Below the pieces are notes generated by a model. It searched no databases and was not told the origin of the DNA. It saw only the letters and a list, made by a program, of their open reading frames with translations. Below, in pieces: positions 55,501 to 63,950 of a stretch of 64,000 bases of DNA. Positions within the stretch are counted from its first letter, which is position 1, and every line of letters begins with the position of its first letter. This stretch comes from Pedobacter yulinensis (GTDB lineage Bacteria; Bacteroidota; Bacteroidia; Sphingobacteriales; Sphingobacteriaceae). The translations under genes were made by a program, and so were the position numbers. The DNA lies in NCBI RefSeq assembly GCF_003029735.1, contig NZ_KZ686268.1, positions 1,289,769-1,353,768 on the forward strand. Direction: 5' to 3'.

Positions 55501-55893
55501 TACCCTACTGCGAACCTGGCGGTTCCGTTCAACAACGGCGCGGGCGTAACGAAAGAGTGGGCTACCGACGCCTGGACCGAAAGCAACCGGAACGCAGGCC
55601 TGCCGCTTCTGACCACCTTTACAGATGCATCTGAGAATTTTCAGAATTCAACCTTCTGGCTGCAGAATGCATCATACCTGCGGTTGAAAAACATCCAGTT
55701 GAGCTATAAACTGCCGCAGCGCCTGATTGATTTCGCACGCATCAAACGTGTGGAGCTTTATCTGAGCGGTCAAAACCTGCTCACCTTCTCCAGGTTCAAA
55801 TCATGGGATCCCGAGCTCACCATTACCCGCAATGATCTTTACGAATACCCGACCATGAAATCATTTACCCTGGGCCTCAATGCAAATTTTTAA
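52525..55893 (+). CDS. SusC/RagA TonB-linked outer-membrane transporter with STN domain
   Basis: About 1122 residues from ATG 52525. After the signal peptide comes an STN domain (NASLEKIVAKIKKQSGFLFW), a carboxypeptidase-like repeat (VVDDQGAPLIGATVRVKN), the TonB-box region (LSDIVVVGYGTKRKAELTGS), plug (TIRIRGVNTLSNANPLVLLD) and a 22-strand barrel ending TLGLNANF. The STN domain marks it as a transducer that contacts FecR in the periplasm. It overlaps or abuts the SusD gene. Imports a nutrient, likely an oligosaccharide or peptide, with SusD as lid; substrate unknown. Confidence 0.95.
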   Translation: MNFYTCRLRLQTAGRRYAQIFRIMKVIIACIFFACAGVSAKSVAQITLSEQNASLEKIVAKIKKQSGFLFWYESGLLRKAAPITVKLKNASISEIMDACLKNQPLTYSIVDQTVVITEAAVRHPAAPKQTDIRGKVVDDQGAPLIGATVRVKNSTRVAITDANGSFQLSAVSPADVLVVSYTGYLALEVPAGNGQALTIALKQDAASLSDIVVVGYGTKRKAELTGSVAVIDMKSKEQQTLTNASQALYGASGLWVNQSGAKPGNDGTTIRIRGVNTLSNANPLVLLDGVEYSLSEIDPNNIETITVLKDASAAIYGSKSSNGVILITSKTGKKGTPQVEYRSNFAIQQATYLPDVVTDPIQYMEMRNQAEINSGKLPTGVSYTPAQIAEYRSGLGTDNDVYPASDWFDIVFRNGFVQQHNLRASGGGDAVTYTMAGGYMDQKGLFIANDDAKRYSFDLKVDAQLSPRLKVGGSLVGNVRNFNEVGYGTQTVLSVVMRGLPIMSDYKQGELYGSSWLATPGRGNYENPRMEVEQGLTRRNIQDFLTRVTVQYKLPINITYDANLGYRKRDTWSKDYIPLMRTINNKTGEIRNFNFGTPPRVKEWDGNEAYYTLSHRLSWQAKIAAHHSLSAMVGQDYWYYDLKNFQGYKQGFFDNTLTDLNASTSQLNAQVTGSSSIEKLASFYSRLAYDFKDKYLLEATFRYDGSSRFAPGNQWSFFPSFLAGWRIDKEDFFGEGKAISLLKLRASYGKLGNQAVALYSYLNNVSTSGFQYSFGGVETGGAAVTSLSDRNIRWETTASYNIGLDMAAFSGKLDLSADVFKKRTSGILRPIGIPSQVGGLNGPVTNIGVVDNTGYEVSAGYRDQFGNVSVGINASASYVRNKVVDLRDEQIISGRFITKEGYPIQSYYLLQDDGYYQSQDEINNGVNYGTTSKLRPGYIKYVNQNGDKVINGDDRIITGSSIPKYNYSFGTMTEYKGFRLETQFQGVLGVDVYPTANLAVPFNNGAGVTKEWATDAWTESNRNAGLPLLTTFTDASENFQNSTFWLQNASYLRLKNIQLSYKLPQRLIDFARIKRVELYLSGQNLLTFSRFKSWDPELTITRNDLYEYPTMKSFTLGLNANF

Positions 55894-55900
55894 GACGACA

Positions 55901-57481
55901 ATGATGACAAAACATAAGACCATTTACGGACTGATTTTAACCGCAGTTTTATCAGTTTCAGCCTGCCAGAACCTGGAAACTTTGCCCGAAGACCGGTATG
56001 CGCAGGAAACCTTCTGGCGGTCGGCGAATGCAGCCTATGGCGGCCTGGTAGGCTGTTACAGTACCCTGATATCGCGCGGCCTGTATGGAGAAGATGTGGT
56101 GTTGCTGGAAGAGGCCACCTCACCGAACGCTTACAATTACAACAACGTTGACGGCTGGAGCAACATTGCGCTGGGTACCCACAATGCCAGCAATACAAAC
56201 GCCATTGCAGCACGCTGGCGTGCGGCTTATACCATGATCGGTCGCTGCAATGCGCTGATCGAGGGGATAGACGGGAATGTGGAACTTACACCTGACGCCA
56301 TTGTTAAAATGAAGGCCGAGGCCCGCTTTCTGCGTGCGCTTAGCTACCACGTGCTGACCATATATTTTAATGATGTTCCGCTGATCACAGCAACCCCCGA
56401 CCTGGACCAGGTGACCGCGCCCCGGAAGCCGCGCGCCCAGGTTGTTGATTTTATTTTGGGCGAACTTGATGCAATTGCAGCTATTCTGCCGCCGGCATAT
56501 ACAGTAGCCACTGAAAAAGGACGCGCCACATCAGGCGCTGCACAGGCCCTGAAAGCCCGCATCCTTCTTTTCGAAGCCAGTCCGCTGTTTACCGGAACAG
56601 GCGATGCTGCCCGCTGGCGCCGGGCGGCCGATGCCGCGAAGGCCGTTATGGACCTGAACCGTTACAGCCTGTTTCCAAACTATCGAGCTTTGTTTAGCCT
56701 GGCCAATGAATATAACGCGGAAAGCATTTTCGATATCCAGTTCCAGGGACCGAACGTAGGCTCCAGTTTCGATGTTACCCTGCGCCAGTACAATACCTGC
56801 GCACCGGTCAGGGAACTAATCGAGGCTTACCGGATGAAAGACGGGCAGCCGCGCAGCAGTTCAACGGTCACAGACCCGGGCAATTTTTACAGCAACATGG
56901 ACCCTCGGTTTTATCAGACGGTTGTTTATCCGGGGGCAACATTCATGGGCGCCACGGTAAGCAATACAAGGTTTGTCAACACGGGTTATACCTTCAAAAA
57001 ATACAGTGTATACGATGCAGGCGCTGCAAGTACCGCCGAGACTTCGCTGGGCGAACGGCAGTCAGGCATTAACTACATGTTGTTCAGGTATGCGGATGTT
57101 CTGCTAATGTACGCCGAGGCAAAAAACGAGCTCAACGAACTCACACCTGATGTCTGGAACGCAACGATCCGCGCCATCAGGCAGCGTGCCGGTTTTACCG
57201 ATGCGGCCGCCCTCACTTACCCCGCGGGGGCCGGCAAGGCAGAGTTTACAGACATCATCCGATACGAACGGCGCATTGAGTTTGCCGGTGAAGGTTTTTA
57301 TTACAACGACATCAGGCGGTGGAAAACTGCAGAAACGGTATTGAACGCAACCATCAGGAAGTATGATAACACCCCGATCATTGTGCGCAAATTCGAACCG
57401 GCGCGCAATTACTTGTGGCCTGTGCCGCAGATTGAACTGGAGCGGAACCCGAACCTGACCCAGAACCCGGGCGGTTACTGA
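55901..57481 (+). CDS. RagB/SusD family substrate-binding lipoprotein
   Basis: About 526 residues from ATG 55901 (an in-frame ATG at 55880 overlaps susC). Lipoprotein signal TIYGLILTAVLSVSACQN, then SusD N-terminal segment (LPEDRYAQETFWRSANAAYG), TPR-type helices (ARFLRALSYHVLTIYFNDVP near residue 145) and C-terminal RYERRIEFAGEGFYYNDIRR with WPVPQIELERNPNLTQNPGY-like end (the PxxE-N-P-NLTQNPGY SusD terminus). It forms the lid of the SusC pore at the cell surface. Confidence 0.95.
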   Translation: MMTKHKTIYGLILTAVLSVSACQNLETLPEDRYAQETFWRSANAAYGGLVGCYSTLISRGLYGEDVVLLEEATSPNAYNYNNVDGWSNIALGTHNASNTNAIAARWRAAYTMIGRCNALIEGIDGNVELTPDAIVKMKAEARFLRALSYHVLTIYFNDVPLITATPDLDQVTAPRKPRAQVVDFILGELDAIAAILPPAYTVATEKGRATSGAAQALKARILLFEASPLFTGTGDAARWRRAADAAKAVMDLNRYSLFPNYRALFSLANEYNAESIFDIQFQGPNVGSSFDVTLRQYNTCAPVRELIEAYRMKDGQPRSSSTVTDPGNFYSNMDPRFYQTVVYPGATFMGATVSNTRFVNTGYTFKKYSVYDAGAASTAETSLGERQSGINYMLFRYADVLLMYAEAKNELNELTPDVWNATIRAIRQRAGFTDAAALTYPAGAGKAEFTDIIRYERRIEFAGEGFYYNDIRRWKTAETVLNATIRKYDNTPIIVRKFEPARNYLWPVPQIELERNPNLTQNPGGY

Positions 57482-57550
57482 TAATCATGAAGCAAAGGCA
57501 TGTGTCACATGTGCCTTAGGGCAATTTGAACGGGAATTAGTCTGAAACAG

Positions 57551-57654
57551 CCGCAGGGGTTACCTGCGGCCCGGGCCGGGCAACACAACATTATGCCAAC
57601 CGGACTTCTGGTCTGGTTGGCAATTAACCACCCGTACACGCGGTAGGCCAGACC
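57551..57654 (+). promoter_or_regulatory. Stem-loop cluster between susD and the next gene
   Basis: GCCGCAGG (57550-57557) and CCTGCGGC (57563-57570) form an 8-bp stem. GCCAACCGGAC (57595-57605) and GTCTGGTTGGC (57611-57621) form an 11-bp stem (one G-U), and GGTCTGG (57610-57616) can pair instead with CCAGACC (57648-57654). No T-run follows, so terminator activity is unlikely; mutually exclusive pairing suggests control of the lipoprotein gene or mRNA processing. Confidence 0.45.
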
Positions 57655-57697
57655 GGCGTTGTCGAAAATTCAATCAACCAACCTTAATTTTTAAACC

Positions 57698-58765
57698 ATG
57701 AAAAATTTGATTTTTAGAATGGCCGCAATGGTCATTACACTGGCCATGGGCCTGAGCGGCTGTGTCAAGGAAGTGGCTGAGGCGCCTGCGACAGAATTTA
57801 CCGTCAAAAATCCCTCAGAGACGCTTTCGGCCTGTACAACCGGCTGCTGGATTGGTGCCGTAAACCACAGCAACAAAGAGCTGGAACTGTACAGCTGGTA
57901 CTCGACCAACTGGAATGATGCCGGCGCGCGTACCTGGAACTGGAAACCAACGGCTGCAAGAGGCTACAATGATACACAGCTTGACGCCTGGGGTAATCCA
58001 AACGATTTCAAGCTGCGCGAAGTCCCGGGCTCAGGCTGGGGTGGGGTTTATGTGGCAGCAATCGGCAACAAAGGCCTTGTTACGCTCATTAATTATGCAA
58101 CCGGGAATAAAAAATGGGCGGCAACCGTAGGCGGCACCACGACAGACAATATACATGGTGTAGAGCTGCTGCCGAATGGCAATATCGTGGTAGCTGCGTC
58201 TACCGGCGGCTGGGTAAAGATCTGGGGCTCATCTTCGCTGGGCAGTTCGGTAAGTACTTATGCCCTGCCAGATGCCCATCAGGTGCTTTGGGATCCTGCC
58301 CTCAACCGGCTCTGGGCGCTTGGCGGCAACAAACTTGTCAAACTGATCGTGGGCGGCACCGCCGCTGCACCTACATTGAGTGCCGAAACCGTTTATACCA
58401 TGCCAACCGGTGGCGGTCATGCCATTGGCGCCAAGTATGGCAATACCAATCAGCTGTATGTTTCCAGCGGCAGCAAAGTGTATGTTTTTACAAAGTCGGG
58501 CATCGGAGCGGGTTTTGCAGAGGCCAATGGCAACATTAACCGGGTGGGTGTGAAAGCGATCTCGAACCAGCCTGATGGTACCGTGGTTCTTACCCGGCCA
58601 GATGTGATCAAAACGCCCGTACCCGCCGATCCGGCCACAGTAGGTACCGCCTATAACACGAGTTACGTGGACTATTATACGGCTGCAGGGGTGTATATCC
58701 GCTCGGGCCACCGGGTGGGCGCCTCGTATTACCGGGGTTTTGTTTACAATACGCTCTATCAATAA
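57698..58765 (+). CDS. Lipoprotein with predicted beta-propeller (DUF6528-like)
   Basis: 355 residues with lipoprotein signal (VITLAMGLSGC, Cys22). Repeated WD/propeller-like blades are visible: GGVYVAAIGNKGLVTLINYA, NIHGVELLPNGNIVVAASTG, AHQVLWDPALNRLWALGGNK, GHAIGAKYGNTNQLYVSSGS. The pattern agrees with what I know as DUF6528. It follows susD in the same direction, 216 bp on, and ends in a strong terminator. Probably a surface-exposed ligand-binding protein of the uptake locus. No enzyme motif is seen. Confidence 0.75.
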   Translation: MKNLIFRMAAMVITLAMGLSGCVKEVAEAPATEFTVKNPSETLSACTTGCWIGAVNHSNKELELYSWYSTNWNDAGARTWNWKPTAARGYNDTQLDAWGNPNDFKLREVPGSGWGGVYVAAIGNKGLVTLINYATGNKKWAATVGGTTTDNIHGVELLPNGNIVVAASTGGWVKIWGSSSLGSSVSTYALPDAHQVLWDPALNRLWALGGNKLVKLIVGGTAAAPTLSAETVYTMPTGGGHAIGAKYGNTNQLYVSSGSKVYVFTKSGIGAGFAEANGNINRVGVKAISNQPDGTVVLTRPDVIKTPVPADPATVGTAYNTSYVDYYTAAGVYIRSGHRVGASYYRGFVYNTLYQ

Positions 58766-58776
58766 GACAGGCATTC

Positions 58777-58804
58777 AGGCCCGCAGCCATGCGGGCCTTT
58801 TTTT
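58777..58804 (+). terminator. Terminator of the SusCD locus
   Basis: AGGCCCGCA (58777-58785) and TGCGGGCCT (58790-58798) form a perfect 9-bp stem with loop GCCA and a T7 run to 58804. It separates the locus from the convergent sigma-factor gene, whose stop is at 58806. Confidence 0.95.
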
Positions 58805-58805
58805 G

Positions 58806-59393
58806 CTATACGCAGCCGGCGTATGCAGCGATGCACAGCGAGACCGGCAAAAAGACAAGTTCAATGACCTGCCGCATCTGCCGCAGTGCCCGGCGCATGT
58901 GCTGCTCAACCGTGTTCACCGAGATTTGCAAACGTTCGGCAATCTCCCTATTGGTTAAGAACTCTTTCCTGCTCAGGAAAAATACGGTTCTGCATTGTGC
59001 AGGCAGGCGTTCGGCCTCCTGCTCAAGACGGCTTTCCAGTTCCCGGGCCTCTAATTGAAGAACGGTATCATGGTCATGAACCGGCGCCGTATAACGGTGC
59101 TGTTCGTGGTGTTTTTGTCTGGCAAGCAGCGTGCGGTAGGCATTGTAAATCTTGTTTCGCACCGATGTGTGAAGGTAAGCAGGTACATTCAGGTCGGCCG
59201 GGAGGTTTGCCTTTTGCCAATAGAAACCGATAAATGCCTCCTGGACCAGGTCTTCGGCAAGAGCCTTGTCATCCAGTTTCCGCCGCGCGAATAGCAGAAG
59301 CTGCGACAGGTGCCGCTTGAACAGCGTCTCGAATGCACGCTCTGACCCTGCTTTCCATTCGCGAAGCAGTTCAGCGTCGGTAAGGGCTTTCAA
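58806..59393 (-). CDS. ECF-type RNA polymerase sigma factor
   Basis: 195 residues with region 2 (LLLFARRKLDDKALAEDLVQ, then EAFIGFYWQKANLPADLNVP) and region 4 with an HTH (FLTNREIAERLQISVNTVEQ followed by HMRRALRQMRQ). This is the group that partners FecR anti-sigma factors in Bacteroidota. It is convergent with the FecR-SusC-SusD-lipoprotein genes and is the only sigma factor in the window, so it is the likely partner of the FecR at 51239. The C-terminal hydrophobic tail (VIELVFLPVSLCIAAYAGC) is seen in several family members. Confidence 0.92.
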   Translation of the reverse strand: MKALTDAELLREWKAGSERAFETLFKRHLSQLLLFARRKLDDKALAEDLVQEAFIGFYWQKANLPADLNVPAYLHTSVRNKIYNAYRTLLARQKHHEQHRYTAPVHDHDTVLQLEARELESRLEQEAERLPAQCRTVFFLSRKEFLTNREIAERLQISVNTVEQHMRRALRQMRQVIELVFLPVSLCIAAYAGCV

Positions 59394-59573
59394 TTGGATA
59401 TAGTTGGTTAGGTTTACGTAAATTTAAAAAAATATTCCATGCTCCAGCCACATGCTGGCTTATTTTAGCTGCAAAGCTATGGGCAGATGCAGCAATGCCT
59501 GTTAAGCTGTTGTGAAGTTTTTGTGCCCCGGCCGGAGGCGACATCGCCTGTTCCGGCTTTACTGAATACACGT

Positions 59574-60212
59574 ATGGACAGCCAAAACGACAAGCCCGGC
59601 TTCTGGGAGTCTGCTTTTAACGAGAAAGGTGAAATGTGGGGTTTTGCGCCGGCAAATTCTGCCGTCAGGGCAAATGACCTGTTCTTAAAGCAGGGACCCG
59701 GCAAGGTGCTCGTTCCGGGAATTGGTTATGGCCGGAATGCCCGCCTTTTTGTTGAAAGCGGCATGGACGTAACCGGAATTGAAATCTCGGAGACCGCCAT
59801 CGCAATGGCCAAAAAACACTTCGGAGAAGCCCTGAAAATTTACCACGGTTCGGTAACCGACATGCCTTTCGATGCGGACTTATATGATGGCATTTTTTGT
59901 CATGCCCTGATCCACTTGCTCGATGCACCTGAGCGCGCCAAACTGATCGCTGACTGTTACCGGCAAATGGCTCCGGGTGGTCATATGATCTTTACCGTCA
60001 TTTCAAAAACAGCAGCCACTTATGGCAAGGGAAGGCCTATCGGACCCGACCGGTATGAACAATTTGGTGGCGTAAACCTGTTTTTCTATGATGAGGATGC
60101 GATTGTAGCCGAATTCAGCGGCGCGGGCCTGCTCAGCATTGCGCCAATTTCTGAGAACCAGCCTTTTTTCTTTATCGTGTGCAGGCGTCCGCTCAATGAC
60201 ATCACATCCTGA
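59574..60212 (+). CDS. Class I SAM-dependent methyltransferase
   Basis: 212 residues from ATG 59574 (MDSQNDKPGFWESAFNEKGE). SAM motif I VLVPGIGYGRNARLFVESG near residue 45, acidic end of strand 2 (VTGIEISETAIAMAKK), motif II DLYDGIFCHALIHLLDAPER near residue 105 and GGHMIFTVISK. The GIGYGRNA form is that of the TehB/thiopurine-type methyltransferases; substrate unknown. It is divergent from the sigma factor gene and alone on its strand. Confidence 0.85.
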   Translation: MDSQNDKPGFWESAFNEKGEMWGFAPANSAVRANDLFLKQGPGKVLVPGIGYGRNARLFVESGMDVTGIEISETAIAMAKKHFGEALKIYHGSVTDMPFDADLYDGIFCHALIHLLDAPERAKLIADCYRQMAPGGHMIFTVISKTAATYGKGRPIGPDRYEQFGGVNLFFYDEDAIVAEFSGAGLLSIAPISENQPFFFIVCRRPLNDITS

Positions 60213-60633
60213 TTTCCCTCAGCTGGCCGTTTTGCGACGCGCTGCGACGACACGGGCTGTCGACGCCGGCACGGCCACTGCTTCCTGGTCCCGGATCATC
60301 CCTCCTGACTGTGCCTTCCTTCTCCTGAGGCCGTTAAGCCGGCTGCGCTTGATGCGGCCGTCCGGCTGCCCGAACCTTTAGATTGATCCTGGTGGCACTT
60401 ACCCGATTGGAAAAAGCTCATGAACGGTAATGAAACAAATCGAAACGAAACTGAAAACTCTTCGTAAATCTTTGTATATTCATTCACCGCATATGCCCAT
60501 CAACTAACGCATTCAGCCCTGACCATTCGTATCAAGCACGTAACCTCTTTTTAACTTCTGCTTTACCTGCCGAAATTAGTTTTGCAGCATTCCCGGATAA
60601 CGAACTGTTTTTAAAAATTAAATGAGCTAAGAA
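60213..60633 (+). promoter_or_regulatory. Intergenic region and probable promoter of the second susC
   Basis: 421 bp without a gene. A -7 box TAGTTTTG (60577-60584, full match to TAnnTTTG) lies 49 bp before the ATG at 60634; no good -33 box at 20-bp spacing was found. A second near match AATCTTTG lies at 60467-60474. The GC-rich part 60213-60380 contains no reading frame I trust. Confidence 0.4.
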
Positions 60634-63600
60634 ATGAAGAAACCTTTACTGCGCTGGCAGCAGGCGGTACTTTGTCTGGCCTCGGTTGCACTTGTAACCA
60701 CGGCTGGCCCGATGCCTGTACATGCCTCAGAATTTCCGAAGACCGGTCACCTCTTCGCGAGCAAAGCGCCCGGAACGATCACCGGAAAAGTGGTCGATGA
60801 AAAAGGCGAATCACTGCCGGGTGCAACCATCAGAGTCAATGAGCTGAACGCTGTAACCACGACAAACGCCAACGGCAATTTCAGCCTGAACGTTGCGCCG
60901 GGCACCTACTCCATCACGGTCAGTTTTATATCGTATGTGAGCAACACAATTGGTAAAGTCGTGGTGCGCGATGGCGAGCCTACCACCATCAATGTGACCT
61001 TGAAGGGCGAAACGAACAGCCTTAAAGAGGTGCTGGTGGTCGGCTACGGTACACAAAAACGGGAAAACGCAACCGGTGCCGTTGACCAGATCACCTCGAA
61101 ATCTCTTGAGAATCGCCCAATTACCAACCTGACACAGGGTTTGCAGGGCATGCTGCCTAACCTGAACCTGAAAATGATGGATGGCAAACCAACACAATCG
61201 CCAAGCTACAATGTCAGGGGAACGACATCTATCGGACAAGGAGGAAACGCCCTGGTGCTGGTGGATGGCTTTGAAGGCGACCCCAGCCTGCTGAACCCGA
61301 ACGATATCGAGAGCGTGACGGTTCTGAAAGATGCGGCCTCGGCTGCGATCTATGGCGCGCGCGGTGTGTTCGGAGTTGTGCTGATCACCACCAAAAAGCC
61401 GGAAAAAGGCCGCACAAGGGTAGACTTTAGTTCCAATTACGCCGTTAAGAGCCCGCTGCAGGTGCCCGACTTTGTTACAGACGGGTATTTGTGGTCGAAA
61501 ATGTTTGCAGAAGCTTTTGTGAACGGAGACGGGGCTTTTCCGCAAAATGCGAACAAGACGCAGAAGTTTTCCCAGGCTTACCTGGAAGAGTTTAGAAAGC
61601 GGTCTGAATCAGGTCAGCCCTACAGCCAGGTCGAAGTTGATCCGGTAACCGGCGAGTACATTTATTATGGCAGTACCGACTGGTATGGGGAGCTGTATAA
61701 GAAAAATACACCGGCTACAGAAAACAACCTGATGGTAAGCGGGGGCAGCGACAGGGCTTCGTTCCTGGTGTCAGGCCGATTCCAGCAGCAGGACGGCTTG
61801 TTCAGGTACAATACAGACGACTATGACATGAAAAACATCCGTGCCAGCGGCCAGGTTCAGGTATTCCCCTGGCTGAGCGTAGAAAACAATGCGGACTACT
61901 CGGTCATGAATTACCACAACCCGATCAACGTAGGTGAAGGGGGCGGAATCTGGCGCAATATTGCAGATGAAGGCCACCCGACCCTGCCCCTGCTTAATCC
62001 TGACGGCTCGCTAACCTTTTCATCAGCCTACACCGTTGGCGATTTTTATTACGGCAAAAACGGGCGCGACACGCGCCGGCAGGTATTCAGGAACATTACC
62101 GGTTTACGGTCTAAATTTTTTGACAACAAGTTTCGCGTTAATGTCGATTTTACTTTCCGAAATACCAACGAAGACATCAAACAGCGCCGGGTTCAGGTAC
62201 CGTACAGCAATACCCGCGGCATCACATCGTACATCGGTACCACAACAAACGACTTGTTGTTCGATGGCAGGGAAACCCAATACCTGGCTACAAATATATA
62301 CGGTGAATATGAGAACCGTTTCGGCGATCATTATTTCAAGGCCATGGCAGGCTACAATTATGAGCAGTCTACCTATAACCGTGTTGCCGTTCAGCGCAAC
62401 GGGATCATCTTTGAAGATGCAAGCGATCTGAACCTCGCGCTCGGCCAGGCCATCACCACAACCGGCGGTTACGAACAATGGGCCATACTTGGCGGGTTTT
62501 CGCGGCTCAACTACGCCTTCAAGGACCGCTACCTGCTCGAGGTCAATGCGCGGTATGATGGCTCTTCAAAGTTCCCGGCTTCGCAGCGCTTCGGGTTTTT
62601 CCCCTCGGTTTCTGCCGGCTGGCGCATCAATAAGGAATCTTTCTGGACCGTGTCAGACAAGCTCATCTCAGACCTGAAGTTACGTGCCTCTTACGGCTCG
62701 CTTGGTAACGGGAATATCAATTCATATGCGTTCCAGGAGATTTTTAACATTTCACAGTCGGGGGTCATCCTGAACGGATCACGTCCGCAGGTTACCCAAA
62801 ACCCGAACGTGATTCCTGCCGGCTTAACCTGGGAAACCTCAACGACCACAAATGTGGGGCTGGACCTTTCCATGCTCTCGGGGCGGTTAAACTTTGCGGG
62901 TGATGCGTATGTCCGTAAAACCACCGATATGTTTACCATCGGATTGACACCGCCCGCCGTGTTTGGTGCTGCGGTACCCAAAGGCAATTACGCAGACCTG
63001 ACTACCCGTGGCTGGGAGGTTTCTCTGTCCTGGAACGATAAGATTGGCAGCAATAGGCCTTTTGCTTACAATGTCAGGCTGACACTTGCAGACAACAAGA
63101 CGAAAATCGACAAGTACAACAATCCGGATAAATTGCTGAGCGACTATTACGAGGGGCAAACGCTGGGTGAGATCTGGGGTTATGAAACCGAAGGATTTTT
63201 TATTGACCAGGCTGATATCAACTCGCATGCAAAGCAAGCACCCCAGATGCGTGCCTCGCCAACCAACCTCTGGTATCCCGGCGATATCAAACTGCGCGAT
63301 CTGAACGGGGACGGCTTTATCAATGTTGGCAAGAACTCGGTCAACGATCCCGGCGATCGCCGCATTATCGGTAACTCTGCACCACGGTACAACTACGGCA
63401 TCAGCCTGGGTGCCAACTGGAACAACGTATTTTTCTCGGTATTTTTCCAGGGAATTGGCAAACAGCAGTGGTACCCGAGCACCGAAACGGAAATGTTCTG
63501 GGGGCAGTACAACCGGCCATACAACAACATCCCGACCTTCCACCTGGGCAATATGTGGACGCCTGAAAATACAGATGCCTATTTTCCGCGCACAATGTCG

Positions 63601-63930
63601 CGTGCAGCGTCGAGCAACACCAACCGAACGCTTGGCGTAGCACAGACACGGTACCTGCAGAATGTGGCTTACCTGCGCATGAAAAATATCCAGGTAGGCT
63701 ACAACCTCCCTGTAAAACTGGTGCAGCGCATTGGCGCGCGTACAGCCAGGGTGTTTTTCTCGGGCGAGAACCTGTTCACTTATTCGCCGATGTACAAGAT
63801 CGTCAAAACCATTGACGTTGAAAATGCCGTACCGTCTGACCAGGACCTCAACCCGAACAGCACGAATGGAGATGGTTACAACTACCCGCTCATGAAATCA
63901 TTCGCATTTGGTTTAAGCCTTGGTTTTTAA
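60634..63930 (+). CDS. SusC/RagA TonB-linked outer-membrane transporter
   Basis: 1098 residues with signal peptide (AVLCLASVALVTTAGPMPVHA), carboxypeptidase-like domain (VVDEKGESLPGATIRVNELN), TonB-box region (LKEVLVVGYGTQKRENATGA), plug (YNVRGTTSIGQGGNALVLVD) and a barrel ending MKSFAFGLSLGF. Unlike the other SusC it lacks an STN domain, so it should not signal to a FecR protein and must be regulated differently. Its presumed SusD begins at 63951, past the window edge. Substrate unknown. Confidence 0.95.
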   Translation: MKKPLLRWQQAVLCLASVALVTTAGPMPVHASEFPKTGHLFASKAPGTITGKVVDEKGESLPGATIRVNELNAVTTTNANGNFSLNVAPGTYSITVSFISYVSNTIGKVVVRDGEPTTINVTLKGETNSLKEVLVVGYGTQKRENATGAVDQITSKSLENRPITNLTQGLQGMLPNLNLKMMDGKPTQSPSYNVRGTTSIGQGGNALVLVDGFEGDPSLLNPNDIESVTVLKDAASAAIYGARGVFGVVLITTKKPEKGRTRVDFSSNYAVKSPLQVPDFVTDGYLWSKMFAEAFVNGDGAFPQNANKTQKFSQAYLEEFRKRSESGQPYSQVEVDPVTGEYIYYGSTDWYGELYKKNTPATENNLMVSGGSDRASFLVSGRFQQQDGLFRYNTDDYDMKNIRASGQVQVFPWLSVENNADYSVMNYHNPINVGEGGGIWRNIADEGHPTLPLLNPDGSLTFSSAYTVGDFYYGKNGRDTRRQVFRNITGLRSKFFDNKFRVNVDFTFRNTNEDIKQRRVQVPYSNTRGITSYIGTTTNDLLFDGRETQYLATNIYGEYENRFGDHYFKAMAGYNYEQSTYNRVAVQRNGIIFEDASDLNLALGQAITTTGGYEQWAILGGFSRLNYAFKDRYLLEVNARYDGSSKFPASQRFGFFPSVSAGWRINKESFWTVSDKLISDLKLRASYGSLGNGNINSYAFQEIFNISQSGVILNGSRPQVTQNPNVIPAGLTWETSTTTNVGLDLSMLSGRLNFAGDAYVRKTTDMFTIGLTPPAVFGAAVPKGNYADLTTRGWEVSLSWNDKIGSNRPFAYNVRLTLADNKTKIDKYNNPDKLLSDYYEGQTLGEIWGYETEGFFIDQADINSHAKQAPQMRASPTNLWYPGDIKLRDLNGDGFINVGKNSVNDPGDRRIIGNSAPRYNYGISLGANWNNVFFSVFFQGIGKQQWYPSTETEMFWGQYNRPYNNIPTFHLGNMWTPENTDAYFPRTMSRAASSNTNRTLGVAQTRYLQNVAYLRMKNIQVGYNLPVKLVQRIGARTARVFFSGENLFTYSPMYKIVKTIDVENAVPSDQDLNPNSTNGDGYNYPLMKSFAFGLSLGF

Positions 63931-63950
63931 CGGGAATAAAAATTAAAGAC

